Below are positions 23,501 to 31,153 of a DNA stretch of 47,491 nt, in pieces. The stretch spans positions 1 to 47,491 of the forward strand of contig JAFQCV010000004.1 of NCBI GenBank assembly GCA_017416325.1. Direction: 5' to 3'. The stretch comes from Oscillospiraceae bacterium (lineage in GTDB: Bacteria > Bacillota > Clostridia > Oscillospirales > Oscillospiraceae). The position numbers were made by a program, and so were the translations under genes. Every line of letters begins with the position of its first letter. Position 1 is the first letter of the stretch. The notes under the pieces are model-generated. The model was not told the origin of the DNA, searched no databases, and was given only the letters and a program-made list of their open reading frames with translations.

Positions 23501-24186
23501 AATTCTTCCTCTGTTAAGTACCGCCATGTGCCTGTCTGTAAACCTCCAAGGGTCAAATCCCCTTCCCGGATTCGCCGCAGTCGGGTAACCTGCATACCGG
23601 CGGCCTCGCACATTCTGCGAATCTGACGGTTGCGCCCCTCATGGATCGTCACCAGGAACTTCGCTGTGTTCCCCTCTGCTCGCAGCAGCTTCACCTTGGG
23701 TACACGGATACGGTAACCATCCAGTTCGATAGGGCGTCTCAAAAGCGCCGGCGCCGCTTCATGATATCCGGTCACCCACACCTCATAGACCTTGGAAATC
23801 TCCTGTTTGGGGTGCATTAGACGGTTGGCAAAAGCCCCGTCATTGGTCAGCAGCAGCAAGCCTTCTGAATCATAGTCCAACCTTCCCACAGGATAGACCC
23901 GAACACCACAATCCTCCACTAACTGGGCGACTGTAGGCCGTCCCTTCTCATCGCTGAGTGTGGTCACATAACCCCGAGGTTTGTTGAGCATAATGTATAC
24001 CGCTTTTCCGGGAGACGGAAGTTCTTCCCCGTCCACCAGTATACGGTCAATTTCCGGGTCAGCGCTTTCGCCCAGGGAGGCGATCCGCCCATTTACGGTG
24101 ATCCTGCCTGCCTGGAGAAGCGCCTCCGCCTTACGCCGGGAGGCAACACCCCTGGCAGACAGTATTTTCTGTAATCGCTGCGTCAT
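23488..24186 (-). CDS. rluB: rRNA pseudouridine synthase, RsuA/RluB family
   Basis: 232 residues. N-terminal S4 RNA-binding domain (RLQKILSARGVASRRKAEALL) and catalytic domain with the signature GRLDYDSEGLLLLTNDG, whose Asp is the nucleophile, and EGRNRQIRRM. By position at the end of scpA-scpB-ytfJ-dacF-rluB it is the Firmicutes RluB orthologue acting on 23S rRNA. Its start overlaps dacF by 4 bp, with GGAGG inside the dacF end. Confidence 0.93.
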   Translation of the reverse strand: MTQRLQKILSARGVASRRKAEALLQAGRITVNGRIASLGESADPEIDRILVDGEELPSPGKAVYIMLNKPRGYVTTLSDEKGRPTVAQLVEDCGVRVYPVGRLDYDSEGLLLLTNDGAFANRLMHPKQEISKVYEVWVTGYHEAAPALLRRPIELDGYRIRVPKVKLLRAEGNTAKFLVTIHEGRNRQIRRMCEAAGMQVTRLRRIREGDLTLGGLQTGTWRYLTEEELVGL

Positions 24187-25274
24187 GATGTTCCTCCAAA
24201 TAACCTTTCCCAGAAGCTTCGTTTCTGGACCTTTTCATACTCCACAGTCTGTCCGTAGATCAAGCTGACTTTTCCAACAGCTTTACCGTCCAGGCAGATA
24301 TAAGCAAAACCTGCCTCTTGTCCTTGTACCACCGGCGCAAAAGCAAAGCCCGGCCCGGTCAAAAGAATCTCGGGATCCTCCTCCGAGGATAAGGGGTATA
24401 CAAATTCCTCCGCCGCCAACAGCTGTACCCGCTCCGAGTCACCGCCTAAAACAGAAACCGTTCCCAGGCAATCTCCCTGCTGTACGATCTGCTTCGGTGT
24501 ATATCGGCAAAACCCATCTTCCAGCAGTTTGCTGTGATCCTGCCAGTCATTGCCGTCATTTATGGTGACGCAAATCAACCGCCTGCCCTGCCGGGTCGCG
24601 CTGGACACCAGCACCCGCCCGGCAGCACGGGTATACCCCGTTTTTACACCGTCTGCGCCATCTACACGCCACAAAAGCTTATTATGATTTTGTAAACTCC
24701 TGCTGCCGATGCGCACGGTTTTCGTAGAAACCGTCTGATAAAAAATCGGGTTTTGCATAGCATAGGCAGTCAGTACCGCCAAATCTCTTGCGGTTGAATA
24801 ATGGTTGGGACTATCCAGTCCGTTAGGATTCTCAAAATGCGTTCCCTGCAATCCCAATCGGAAAGCCTTGTCATTCATCAGCTGGACAAATCCTTCTACC
24901 GTACCGCCGCAGTAGATCGCCAATGCTACGGCAGCATCGTTTCCGGAAGAAAGCATCAAGCCGTACAGCAGCTCCTGCAGTGTCAGAACCTCTCCCTCCT
25001 GCAGATACATGGAAGATCCTTCGATCCCCACCGCTTCCGCCGGAATCTTCATCCTATCCAGCACATTACACTGCTCACAAATCAGCAATGCCGTCATGAT
25101 CTTGGTGGTGCTGGCGATCAGGCTGCGGCTATCCGCGTCCTTTTCGTACAAAAGCCTGCCGGTATCCGCATCCATGAGCACAGCCTTCCGGGCTGAAATT
25201 GCCCGCGCGCCGCACGGAAAAATCAGAACGGTGGCCATGAGAACAGCCACCGTCCCGGAAAAAATACGTTTCAT
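24183..25274 (-). CDS. dacF: D-alanyl-D-alanine carboxypeptidase, DacF type
   Basis: 363 residues. Signal peptide (GTVAVLMATVLIFPCGARA) then an S11 peptidase domain with Ser55-x-x-Lys58 in STTK, SGN in SSGNDAAV, and KTG in GVKTGYTRAAG; a PBP5-like C-terminal beta domain follows. It trims the terminal D-Ala of peptidoglycan stem peptides; DacF homologues act in forespore cortex or vegetative wall. Genomic order with ytfJ and scpAB is typical of sporulating Clostridia. Confidence 0.93.
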   Translation of the reverse strand: MKRIFSGTVAVLMATVLIFPCGARAISARKAVLMDADTGRLLYEKDADSRSLIASTTKIMTALLICEQCNVLDRMKIPAEAVGIEGSSMYLQEGEVLTLQELLYGLMLSSGNDAAVALAIYCGGTVEGFVQLMNDKAFRLGLQGTHFENPNGLDSPNHYSTARDLAVLTAYAMQNPIFYQTVSTKTVRIGSRSLQNHNKLLWRVDGADGVKTGYTRAAGRVLVSSATRQGRRLICVTINDGNDWQDHSKLLEDGFCRYTPKQIVQQGDCLGTVSVLGGDSERVQLLAAEEFVYPLSSEEDPEILLTGPGFAFAPVVQGQEAGFAYICLDGKAVGKVSLIYGQTVEYEKVQKRSFWERLFGGTS

Positions 25275-25315
25275 CTTTTCTCACCCACGGATAGCTTTTC
25301 CGGGGCGGCAACGAA

Positions 25316-25708
25316 TTATTCAGCGTCTTTTTTCGTTCTGGAATCAATAAACGAAGCAATTTGCTCCAGCAGATCGGGAACCTGTTCCACGATCCGGTCA
25401 GCCGTGGTGCTGGCAGGAACCGCAACAGGAAGCATCCGTACAGTCCCCTCTTTAATAATCAAAAATGCAATGGGAGTCACCTTGACACCGCCAAAAGCGC
25501 CGCCACCAAAGGGATTTTCCTGCTTGTTCTCATTCTTGGAAACATAGTCACTGCCGCCGCCGCCAAAGCCAACACTGACCTTGGAAACAGGAATGATCGT
25601 TACACCGTCTGCTGTGGTGATAGGATCGCCAATGACAGAATTCGCGTCCAGCATCTCACGAATCTTTGCAACAGTATTTTCCAACATATTAGGTATTTTC
25701 TGGCTCAT
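25316..25708 (-). CDS. ytfJ: GerW/YtfJ-family sporulation protein
   Basis: 130 residues with IGDPITTADGVTIIPVSKVS followed by the glycine-rich FGGGGSDY and a second GGGAFGG, then VTPIAFLIIKEGTVRMLPV. This is the YtfJ/GerW layout. In Bacillus the protein is found in the forespore and supports germination. Its place between scpB and dacF is conserved. A start at 25708 follows a plausible AAGG-containing site. Confidence 0.92.
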   Translation of the reverse strand: MSQKIPNMLENTVAKIREMLDANSVIGDPITTADGVTIIPVSKVSVGFGGGGSDYVSKNENKQENPFGGGAFGGVKVTPIAFLIIKEGTVRMLPVAVPASTTADRIVEQVPDLLEQIASFIDSRTKKDAE

Positions 25709-25746
25709 TATACTGCACCGCCTTAATTAGAAGTTAAAATTAATAT

Positions 25747-26328
25747 TTATTGCGCTTCGGTCTCCTCAGTCTGGATCTGCAGCTGCTCCGTTTCCTGTTC
25801 CAAAGGTTCTCCAAAGTTCACCTTTTCAATGGGCGGCAAGTCCTCCAGAGTCTGCAAGCCGAAAGTACGAAGAAAATCCGGTGTCGTTTTATACTGAATG
25901 GGTCTGCCGGGAACATTCAAGCGTCCCGCTTCCTCGATGAGTTTTTTGTTCAGCAAAGCGCCAACGGAGTAAGAGCTGTCTACGCCGCGAATCTGCTCCA
26001 CCACCGCTTTTGTAGCAGGCTGATAATAAGCGATGATCGTCAAGGTCTCCAGCTGGGAAGACGATAGTTTCGGAGGCTTCCGGGTCTCCAGCGCCTTGGT
26101 GACATAGTCTGCCATCTCACCGGAGGAAACCATCTGGTATCCGTCCTCCAATTTTAAGATCCGGATTCCCCGACGCTCAAAAGCTAAACTGTTGGCGAGG
26201 GCATCCGCAGCCTTTATGATCTCATCGGGATCTGCCTCCAGCACTTCCGACAGCCGGCTGATCTCGATCCGCTCTCCGGCCGCGAAAAGCACCGCTTCGA
26301 TCGCTCTTTGCAATTCATTCGAATCCAT
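25747..26328 (-). CDS. scpB: Segregation and condensation protein B
   Basis: 193 residues. Two winged-helix domains, with the signature LETLTIIAYYQPATKAVVEQIRG and a second motif GRPIQYKTTPDFLRTFGL. ScpB is the kite subunit that, with ScpA, bridges the SMC heads for chromosome condensation. It overlaps scpA by 14 bp; GGAGGTGA precedes its ATG within scpA. The C-terminal tail is Gln/Glu-rich. Confidence 0.95.
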   Translation of the reverse strand: MDSNELQRAIEAVLFAAGERIEISRLSEVLEADPDEIIKAADALANSLAFERRGIRILKLEDGYQMVSSGEMADYVTKALETRKPPKLSSSQLETLTIIAYYQPATKAVVEQIRGVDSSYSVGALLNKKLIEEAGRLNVPGRPIQYKTTPDFLRTFGLQTLEDLPPIEKVNFGEPLEQETEQLQIQTEETEAQ

Positions 26329-27124
26329 CGTCTTTCACCTCCAGATTGACTTTGGCTTCATCCACCAAACGAATATTGGGATTCTCGCCGGAAATATCGT
26401 CCTCCAGCGAAACAGAGCCTGTTTTGCACATTTCCAGTACAGAAATAAACGTCGCCACGATCTCAGAACGGGTTTTATTACCCTTAAAAAGATTTTTGAG
26501 TCGTTCCACGCCACGCAGAATCAGCCGCCGCAGGATCTCGCCGGTCTTTTTACCGACAGGATACCGCTCACGGCCTACGATGCCCTTAAAATTCACCGTA
26601 GGGGGTGGCAATCTTCTTTGATTCCGTTCGGAAATATTGTCCAGCGCCCGCAAAAGATCCGCGGTTTCATGCTGATAACGGTAGGACTGCTCCTTAGGCA
26701 GCGGTTCCGGTTCTTTGGTAAACAGACAGCGGCCGATCTCATTACGGGGTTCTAACCAGGTAATGGCGGTGCGGATCTGCTCCATAGCCTCTTTGCGCTG
26801 CCGCTCGATCAGAGACTGACGAAGAATATCCAATTCACTTTCTGCTTCCGCCTGTTCCGCTGCGGAAAGGAGCATCTTCGTCTTAATGAGCATCAAATGA
26901 GACGCCATGGTGATAAACTCACTGGCGATCTCCATATCCAGACGTTTCATTTCCTCCAGATAGGCAAGGTATTGCTCCAGAATGGCGGTGATAGAAACAT
27001 CCTGAATCTCTATTTTGTTTTTGCTAAGCAGCAGGAATATGACATCCAGAGGGCCTTCAAAATCTTCCATTTGCTCCGTGCGGGTGTGGACGATCCCCTC
27101 TAACCGATATTGCGGTTCTCCCAT
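26315..27124 (-). CDS. scpA: Segregation and condensation protein A
   Basis: 269 residues. FEGPLDVIFLLLSKNKIEIQD near the N-terminus is the kleisin signature; MASHLMLIKTKMLL follows, and a C-terminal winged helix contacts the SMC head. First gene of the scpA-scpB-ytfJ-dacF-rluB series, expressed from the promoter at 27166-27194. Confidence 0.95.
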   Translation of the reverse strand: MGEPQYRLEGIVHTRTEQMEDFEGPLDVIFLLLSKNKIEIQDVSITAILEQYLAYLEEMKRLDMEIASEFITMASHLMLIKTKMLLSAAEQAEAESELDILRQSLIERQRKEAMEQIRTAITWLEPRNEIGRCLFTKEPEPLPKEQSYRYQHETADLLRALDNISERNQRRLPPPTVNFKGIVGRERYPVGKKTGEILRRLILRGVERLKNLFKGNKTRSEIVATFISVLEMCKTGSVSLEDDISGENPNIRLVDEAKVNLEVKDDGFE

Positions 27125-27165
27125 ATTTTATCCTCTATCCATACATATCCATGATAATTTTTAAT

Positions 27166-27194
27166 ATTATACCACCATTTTCCCTTTTATGCAA
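27166..27194 (-). promoter_or_regulatory. scpA: Sigma-A promoter of the scpA operon
   Basis: On the minus strand TTGCAT (27189-27194), 17-bp spacer, TATAAT (27166-27171), about 40 bp before scpA. Confidence 0.8.
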
Positions 27195-27259
27195 TACTTT
27201 CCCTGGAATTTTAAAAGATTGCCCGTGCCGTAACTCCAATAGTGGAAATCTTACAAGCC

Positions 27260-27288
27260 TTGCGCAATGATGAAAAATGTAGTATAAT
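27260..27288 (+). promoter_or_regulatory. Sigma-A promoter of the TGS/uridine-kinase-like gene
   Basis: TTGCGC (27260-27265), 17-bp spacer, TATAAT (27283-27288), about 65 bp before the ATG at 27355. Confidence 0.75.
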
Positions 27289-27354
27289 TTTCAGAAAGAA
27301 ATTATCCCGCTCCGCATATCCTATTTGCGGCAGAATGTAAAAAGGAGGCAGCTT

Positions 27355-29055
27355 ATGGAATTGACCATCGACGGCAGAAAAATCACCGTACAGCCCGGGC
27401 AATCCTTACTGGATGCCATAAAAACACTTGGACTGCTGACAGGAAAGCTTTCCCTTGACCCGCTGGCTGCCAAAATTGCCGGTGAGGTCTTCACCTTGAA
27501 CTATATCCCCGTCCGCAAGCAAGAGTCAGCCACGGAGAGCAGCTCCATGCGTCGTGCCATGGCCGCCTCCGGCGGTGTGGTAAAGCTGCTGCGCTACAGC
27601 GACCCCACCGGCAAGGATGCCTACACCCGCACCGCCCAATTCGTCCTGTTCCTGGCATTGGAGCAGCTTTGGCCGCAGGCGCATGCCAGAATGGACTGTA
27701 CCGTTGGCTCCGGTCTCTATGTTCGTGTGCGTGACGCAGAGGATTTCTCCGCCCAAAAGCTAAAAGCACATGTAAAGGCTCTGGTTGCCCAGGATATCCC
27801 ACTGCAGCGTTGCCGTTGGCAAACCGAGGAAGCCATTCATTATTTTTCCGCCAAGGGGCAGCAAGATAAAGCCCAGCTTCTCCGCTGGCGTCCGCTCCCC
27901 TACTTCGATGTGTATACCCACGGAGATTTTGCCGACTATTATTACGGAGAAATGGCACCTTCCACCGGTTTTCTCCGGGTTTGGGACATCCGGGAAGCAC
28001 AGGACGGTTTTCTGTTTATTTTCCCGGAAGACACCAACCCCGACCAGGTTGCGGAATATCAGGACATGCCAAACTTCCTTTCGGTATGCACCGAGGGCGA
28101 GCGTTGGTGTGAGCTGATGAAATGCCAGACTGCTTCCGATCTGAACCGACTGGTGGAAAGCGGACAGATTCGGGATCTGATCCGTGTCAACGAAGCGCTT
28201 CACGAAAAGCGGTATTCGCAAGTTGCAGATATGATCTGCCAGAGAAATGCGCAGGCTGTGATGCTGGCTGGCCCGAGTTCCTCGGGAAAGACCACTTCTG
28301 CCAACCGTCTTGCTACGCAGCTGAAAGTACACGGAAAAGACCCGGTTTTGTTAAGCTTGGACGATTACTATATCGACCGGGATCTTATCCCGGTTGGTCC
28401 GGATGGAAAAAGGGATTTTGAGCACATCAACACCATCGATACCCCGCTCTTTGGTGAGCATCTGGTACAGCTGTTGTCCGGGCAATCGGTGGAACTGCCC
28501 AGTTTTGATTTCAAAGCCGGCAAACGCCGGTATCGCGGACATACTTTGCAGCTTCGTGATAATTCTGTTATCATCATTGAGGGTCTGCACGCTCTGAACC
28601 CGGTACTCCTTCCACCGGAGCTGGACCGTAACCGAATTTTCAGAATGTATGTCAGTCCCCTGCTGCCGCTGAATCTGGACGACCACAACCGCATCCCCAC
28701 AAGCCTTCTTCGCCTGCTCCGGCGAATCGTCCGTGACTACGAGACCCGGGGGACCTCTGTAGAAGGGACCATCGCCATGTGGGATCTGGTGCGCCGCGGG
28801 GAAAAATTATGGATCTTCCCCTTCCAGGAAGGCGCTGATATCATCTTTAACAGTTCTACGCTGTATGAACTGGCGGTGCTGAAGAAACACATTTTCCCCT
28901 TGCTGACGCAAGTTCCCCCAGAGGATCCCAGCTATGACAGTGTCCAGGCCATCGTAAAAATTCTGAACTTCATCCGGGAGGCGGATGTGGACGATGAGAT
29001 CCCTCCCACCAGCTTGGTTCGGGAGTTTATCGGCGGAAACGCTTTTTACCGCTGA
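27355..29055 (+). CDS. TGS domain plus uridine-kinase-like nucleoside kinase
   Basis: 566 residues from ATG 27355 (AAAGGAGG upstream). Three parts: a TGS-like beta-grasp domain (about 1-60, MELTIDGRKITVQPGQSLLD), a threonyl-tRNA-synthetase-like second additional domain (about 60-220), and a P-loop kinase of the uridine kinase/phosphoribulokinase class with AGPSSSGKTTSANRL and SLDDYYIDRD. This architecture is a recognised but little-studied family annotated as nucleoside kinase; its real substrate is not established. A possible His/Cys editing site in the second domain is not obvious. It ends in a shared terminator with metA. Confidence 0.88.
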   Translation: MELTIDGRKITVQPGQSLLDAIKTLGLLTGKLSLDPLAAKIAGEVFTLNYIPVRKQESATESSSMRRAMAASGGVVKLLRYSDPTGKDAYTRTAQFVLFLALEQLWPQAHARMDCTVGSGLYVRVRDAEDFSAQKLKAHVKALVAQDIPLQRCRWQTEEAIHYFSAKGQQDKAQLLRWRPLPYFDVYTHGDFADYYYGEMAPSTGFLRVWDIREAQDGFLFIFPEDTNPDQVAEYQDMPNFLSVCTEGERWCELMKCQTASDLNRLVESGQIRDLIRVNEALHEKRYSQVADMICQRNAQAVMLAGPSSSGKTTSANRLATQLKVHGKDPVLLSLDDYYIDRDLIPVGPDGKRDFEHINTIDTPLFGEHLVQLLSGQSVELPSFDFKAGKRRYRGHTLQLRDNSVIIIEGLHALNPVLLPPELDRNRIFRMYVSPLLPLNLDDHNRIPTSLLRLLRRIVRDYETRGTSVEGTIAMWDLVRRGEKLWIFPFQEGADIIFNSSTLYELAVLKKHIFPLLTQVPPEDPSYDSVQAIVKILNFIREADVDDEIPPTSLVREFIGGNAFYR

Positions 29056-29066
29056 ACGGAAACGCA

Positions 29067-29097
29067 AAACGGCACCTGTTAAAAACAGGTGCCGTTT
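29067..29097. terminator. Bidirectional terminator between the kinase gene and metA
   Basis: A 14-bp perfect stem, AAACGGCACCTGTT (29067-29080) with AACAGGTGCCGTTT (29084-29097), loop AAA, with T-rich exits on both strands. Confidence 0.95.
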
Positions 29098-29101
29098 CCG
29101 T

Positions 29102-30034
29102 TTATTTTTCACCAATGGACATAATATCGTAAGGCGTTGTCTGGTAAACAAAGTAATTGAGCCAGTTGGAGAACAAAAGGTTTGCGTGGCTGCGCCAGCG
29201 AACAATGGGTTCTTTGGTATCATCGTCATCCGGAAAATAATTCTCCGGCACATGAATGGGAAGTCCTTGATTCTTATCCCGCAGATATTCCCGGTTCAGT
29301 GTGTCTTGATCGTACTCGGAATGACCTGTCACAAAGATCTGGCGGCCTCCCTTATTCATTACCGCATACACGCCTGCTTTTTCCGAAGAAGCGATGATCT
29401 TCAATTCCGGCACCGCCTCAATATCCGCCCGGTCCACCGTAGTATGCCGGGAATGAGGCACCCAGAAGGTGTCATCAAAACCCCGAAGCAAGATAGCGCG
29501 CTTATAGTCTGCCGTATGCGGAAATACTCCGAACAGCTTTTCCTCCATGGTATGTTTATTGATTCCATAGTGGTAATAAAGTCCCGCCTGAGCACCCCAG
29601 CAAATATGGAAAGTGGAATGGACATGGGTTTTGCTCCATTCCATAATCTCGCAAAGCTCCGGCCAGTAGTCCACATCCTCGAAAGGCATCAATTCCACCG
29701 GCGCGCCGGTAATTACCATGCCGTCAAACTTTCGATGCTTTAAATCCTCAAAGCTTTTATAGAAAGAAAGCATATGATCTGCCGGCACGTTTTTCGGCTG
29801 GTGAGATGTGGTATGCATCAGTTCCAGATTTACTTGCAGAGGCGTATTGCCCAGCAGACGGCTCAGCTGTGTTTCGGTAACGATCTTTGTGGGCATCAAA
29901 TTCAGCAAAACGATCTCCAGGGGACGAATATCCTGGGTGATAGCCCGATCCTGCTGCATAACAAATATATTCTCCTGCTGAAGAGCCGCTGCAGCAGGCA
30001 GATCATTGGGAATCCGAATAGGCAAAATACTCAC
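29102..30034 (-). CDS. metA: Homoserine O-acetyltransferase, MetA family
   Basis: 310 residues. N-terminal [20 protein letters not shown] and LLNLMPTK, catalytic Cys145 in HICWGAQAG (equivalent to E. coli Cys142), and Glu114 in TGAPVE. The equivalent position 111 is Glu in the acetyl-CoA-specific Bacillus cereus enzyme and Gly in the succinyl-CoA-specific E. coli one, so acetyl transfer is predicted. It commits homoserine to methionine synthesis. It follows the spoIID-like gene by 27 bp with no S-box or other leader between them, so methionine control must lie elsewhere. Confidence 0.94.
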   Translation of the reverse strand: MSILPIRIPNDLPAAAALQQENIFVMQQDRAITQDIRPLEIVLLNLMPTKIVTETQLSRLLGNTPLQVNLELMHTTSHQPKNVPADHMLSFYKSFEDLKHRKFDGMVITGAPVELMPFEDVDYWPELCEIMEWSKTHVHSTFHICWGAQAGLYYHYGINKHTMEEKLFGVFPHTADYKRAILLRGFDDTFWVPHSRHTTVDRADIEAVPELKIIASSEKAGVYAVMNKGGRQIFVTGHSEYDQDTLNREYLRDKNQGLPIHVPENYFPDDDDTKEPIVRWRSHANLLFSNWLNYFVYQTTPYDIMSIGEK

Positions 30035-30061
30035 CTCTTAATTCTGCATTTTTGATACATT

Positions 30062-31039
30062 CTATCCTAAGGCGTCGGTTTTGTCAATTCTTGTCCCTTG
30101 ATAATAATACAAAAGAATCTGCGCAAAGGAATTTCCTGCCAGAGCCATGGCGTCCGCGCCATACTGGCTCATCCCCACACGGTGCCCGTGTCCCCATGTT
30201 GTCAGCACAATGCCGTCCGGTTTTAGGGTTACAGAAAATGCTGTGGAATTTAGTTCCAGCAGCCGGCGAAGCTCTACGCCGGTAAAACGGCAGCCACCAA
30301 TGGTCAGTGCGGCCACGCCGCCGCCTTCCGTATAGGTGATGCCTCGAATCCAGCTTTCCGGACCGCTGTGCAGCTCTATGCCTAACCTTTCCTCCAACGT
30401 CTGCCGATCAAAAAACACCTCTGCGGTATACTTGCTTGCATGCTCTTCTCCCGGACTGTCCACCGACTGAAGGTAAGGGACCTCCCCACCCCAGACCGCA
30501 GCCGCATCCTCTGTTCTGCCCCCGGAACAAGAAAAGTAGGTTGCTTCGATCAACGCGCCTTGATAGGTCAGAACTTGTCCGGCTGTATCTTCCACCGCGC
30601 TGCGGATCTTGCTAAGACCTGTATCCGTTCCTCCCTCAGCAAGGTAGGTTTCCGGAGATTTATAGGCCTGGCAGCACCCGGGATCCACACAGACCGCCCC
30701 CATCGGATGGCGTATTCCTTCTTCCCGCCGTTTCAGGGTATAGGTCCGAGCCACCACCGCCTGCGCTTTTAATGCTTCCACTTCAAAATCTGCCGGCATT
30801 TCCCCTAAAACAACGCCAGTCACATAGCTCTCAAGCTCCATCGGTACAATGGAACCGTCCGCAAGCTGAACATGGATTTGTGTTGACTGGGGCAGATCGT
30901 CGGAAATATTCACGGATTCTGTTGGCTGCGTAATTTCAGGCAAGGATAGATTCGCCTTCTGCCCGAAATGCAGGAAAAGTGAAGGCACCAGCGCGCCCAG
31001 CAAAAATGCTGCCAACAACTGTCTGGGTTTTGATTTCAT
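30062..31039 (-). CDS. spoIID: SpoIID/LytB-domain protein
   Basis: 325 residues from the second of two close ATG codons (31039), 6 nt after GGGGGG; the first ATG abuts that run. An N-terminal membrane anchor (LLAAFLLGALVPSLFLHFG), then the SpoIID domain with EMPADFEVEALKAQAVVART, YFSCSGGRTEDA and WGHGHRVGMSQYGADAMA. SpoIID is a lytic transglycosylase that removes denuded glycans during engulfment. Its pairing with metA is unusual. No clear sigma-E promoter was identified. Confidence 0.88.
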   Translation of the reverse strand: MKSKPRQLLAAFLLGALVPSLFLHFGQKANLSLPEITQPTESVNISDDLPQSTQIHVQLADGSIVPMELESYVTGVVLGEMPADFEVEALKAQAVVARTYTLKRREEGIRHPMGAVCVDPGCCQAYKSPETYLAEGGTDTGLSKIRSAVEDTAGQVLTYQGALIEATYFSCSGGRTEDAAAVWGGEVPYLQSVDSPGEEHASKYTAEVFFDRQTLEERLGIELHSGPESWIRGITYTEGGGVAALTIGGCRFTGVELRRLLELNSTAFSVTLKPDGIVLTTWGHGHRVGMSQYGADAMALAGNSFAQILLYYYQGTRIDKTDALG

Positions 31040-31111
31040 GGACATCCCCCCTGCTCCATTGTAGCAAGCTTTCCGGGCAGAATCTGCCGTAGGATGTCTA
31101 TGCTAAAGAAG

Positions 31112-31148
31112 AAAAACCGCCTGCGTTCCTAATGGAACACAGACGGTT
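31112..31148 (-). terminator. Terminator of the nucleotidyltransferase-kinase gene
   Basis: On the minus strand AACCGTCTGTGTTCC pairs with GGAACGCAGGCGGTT (15 bp, two G-U pairs) around ATTA, followed by a T-run. It starts 5 bp after the stop codon. Confidence 0.92.
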
Positions 31149-31153
31149 CTAAA

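Noticed and set aside
30035-30061. S-box or T-box leader ahead of metA
   Set aside because: Only 27 bp separate metA from the upstream gene, far too short for either element.
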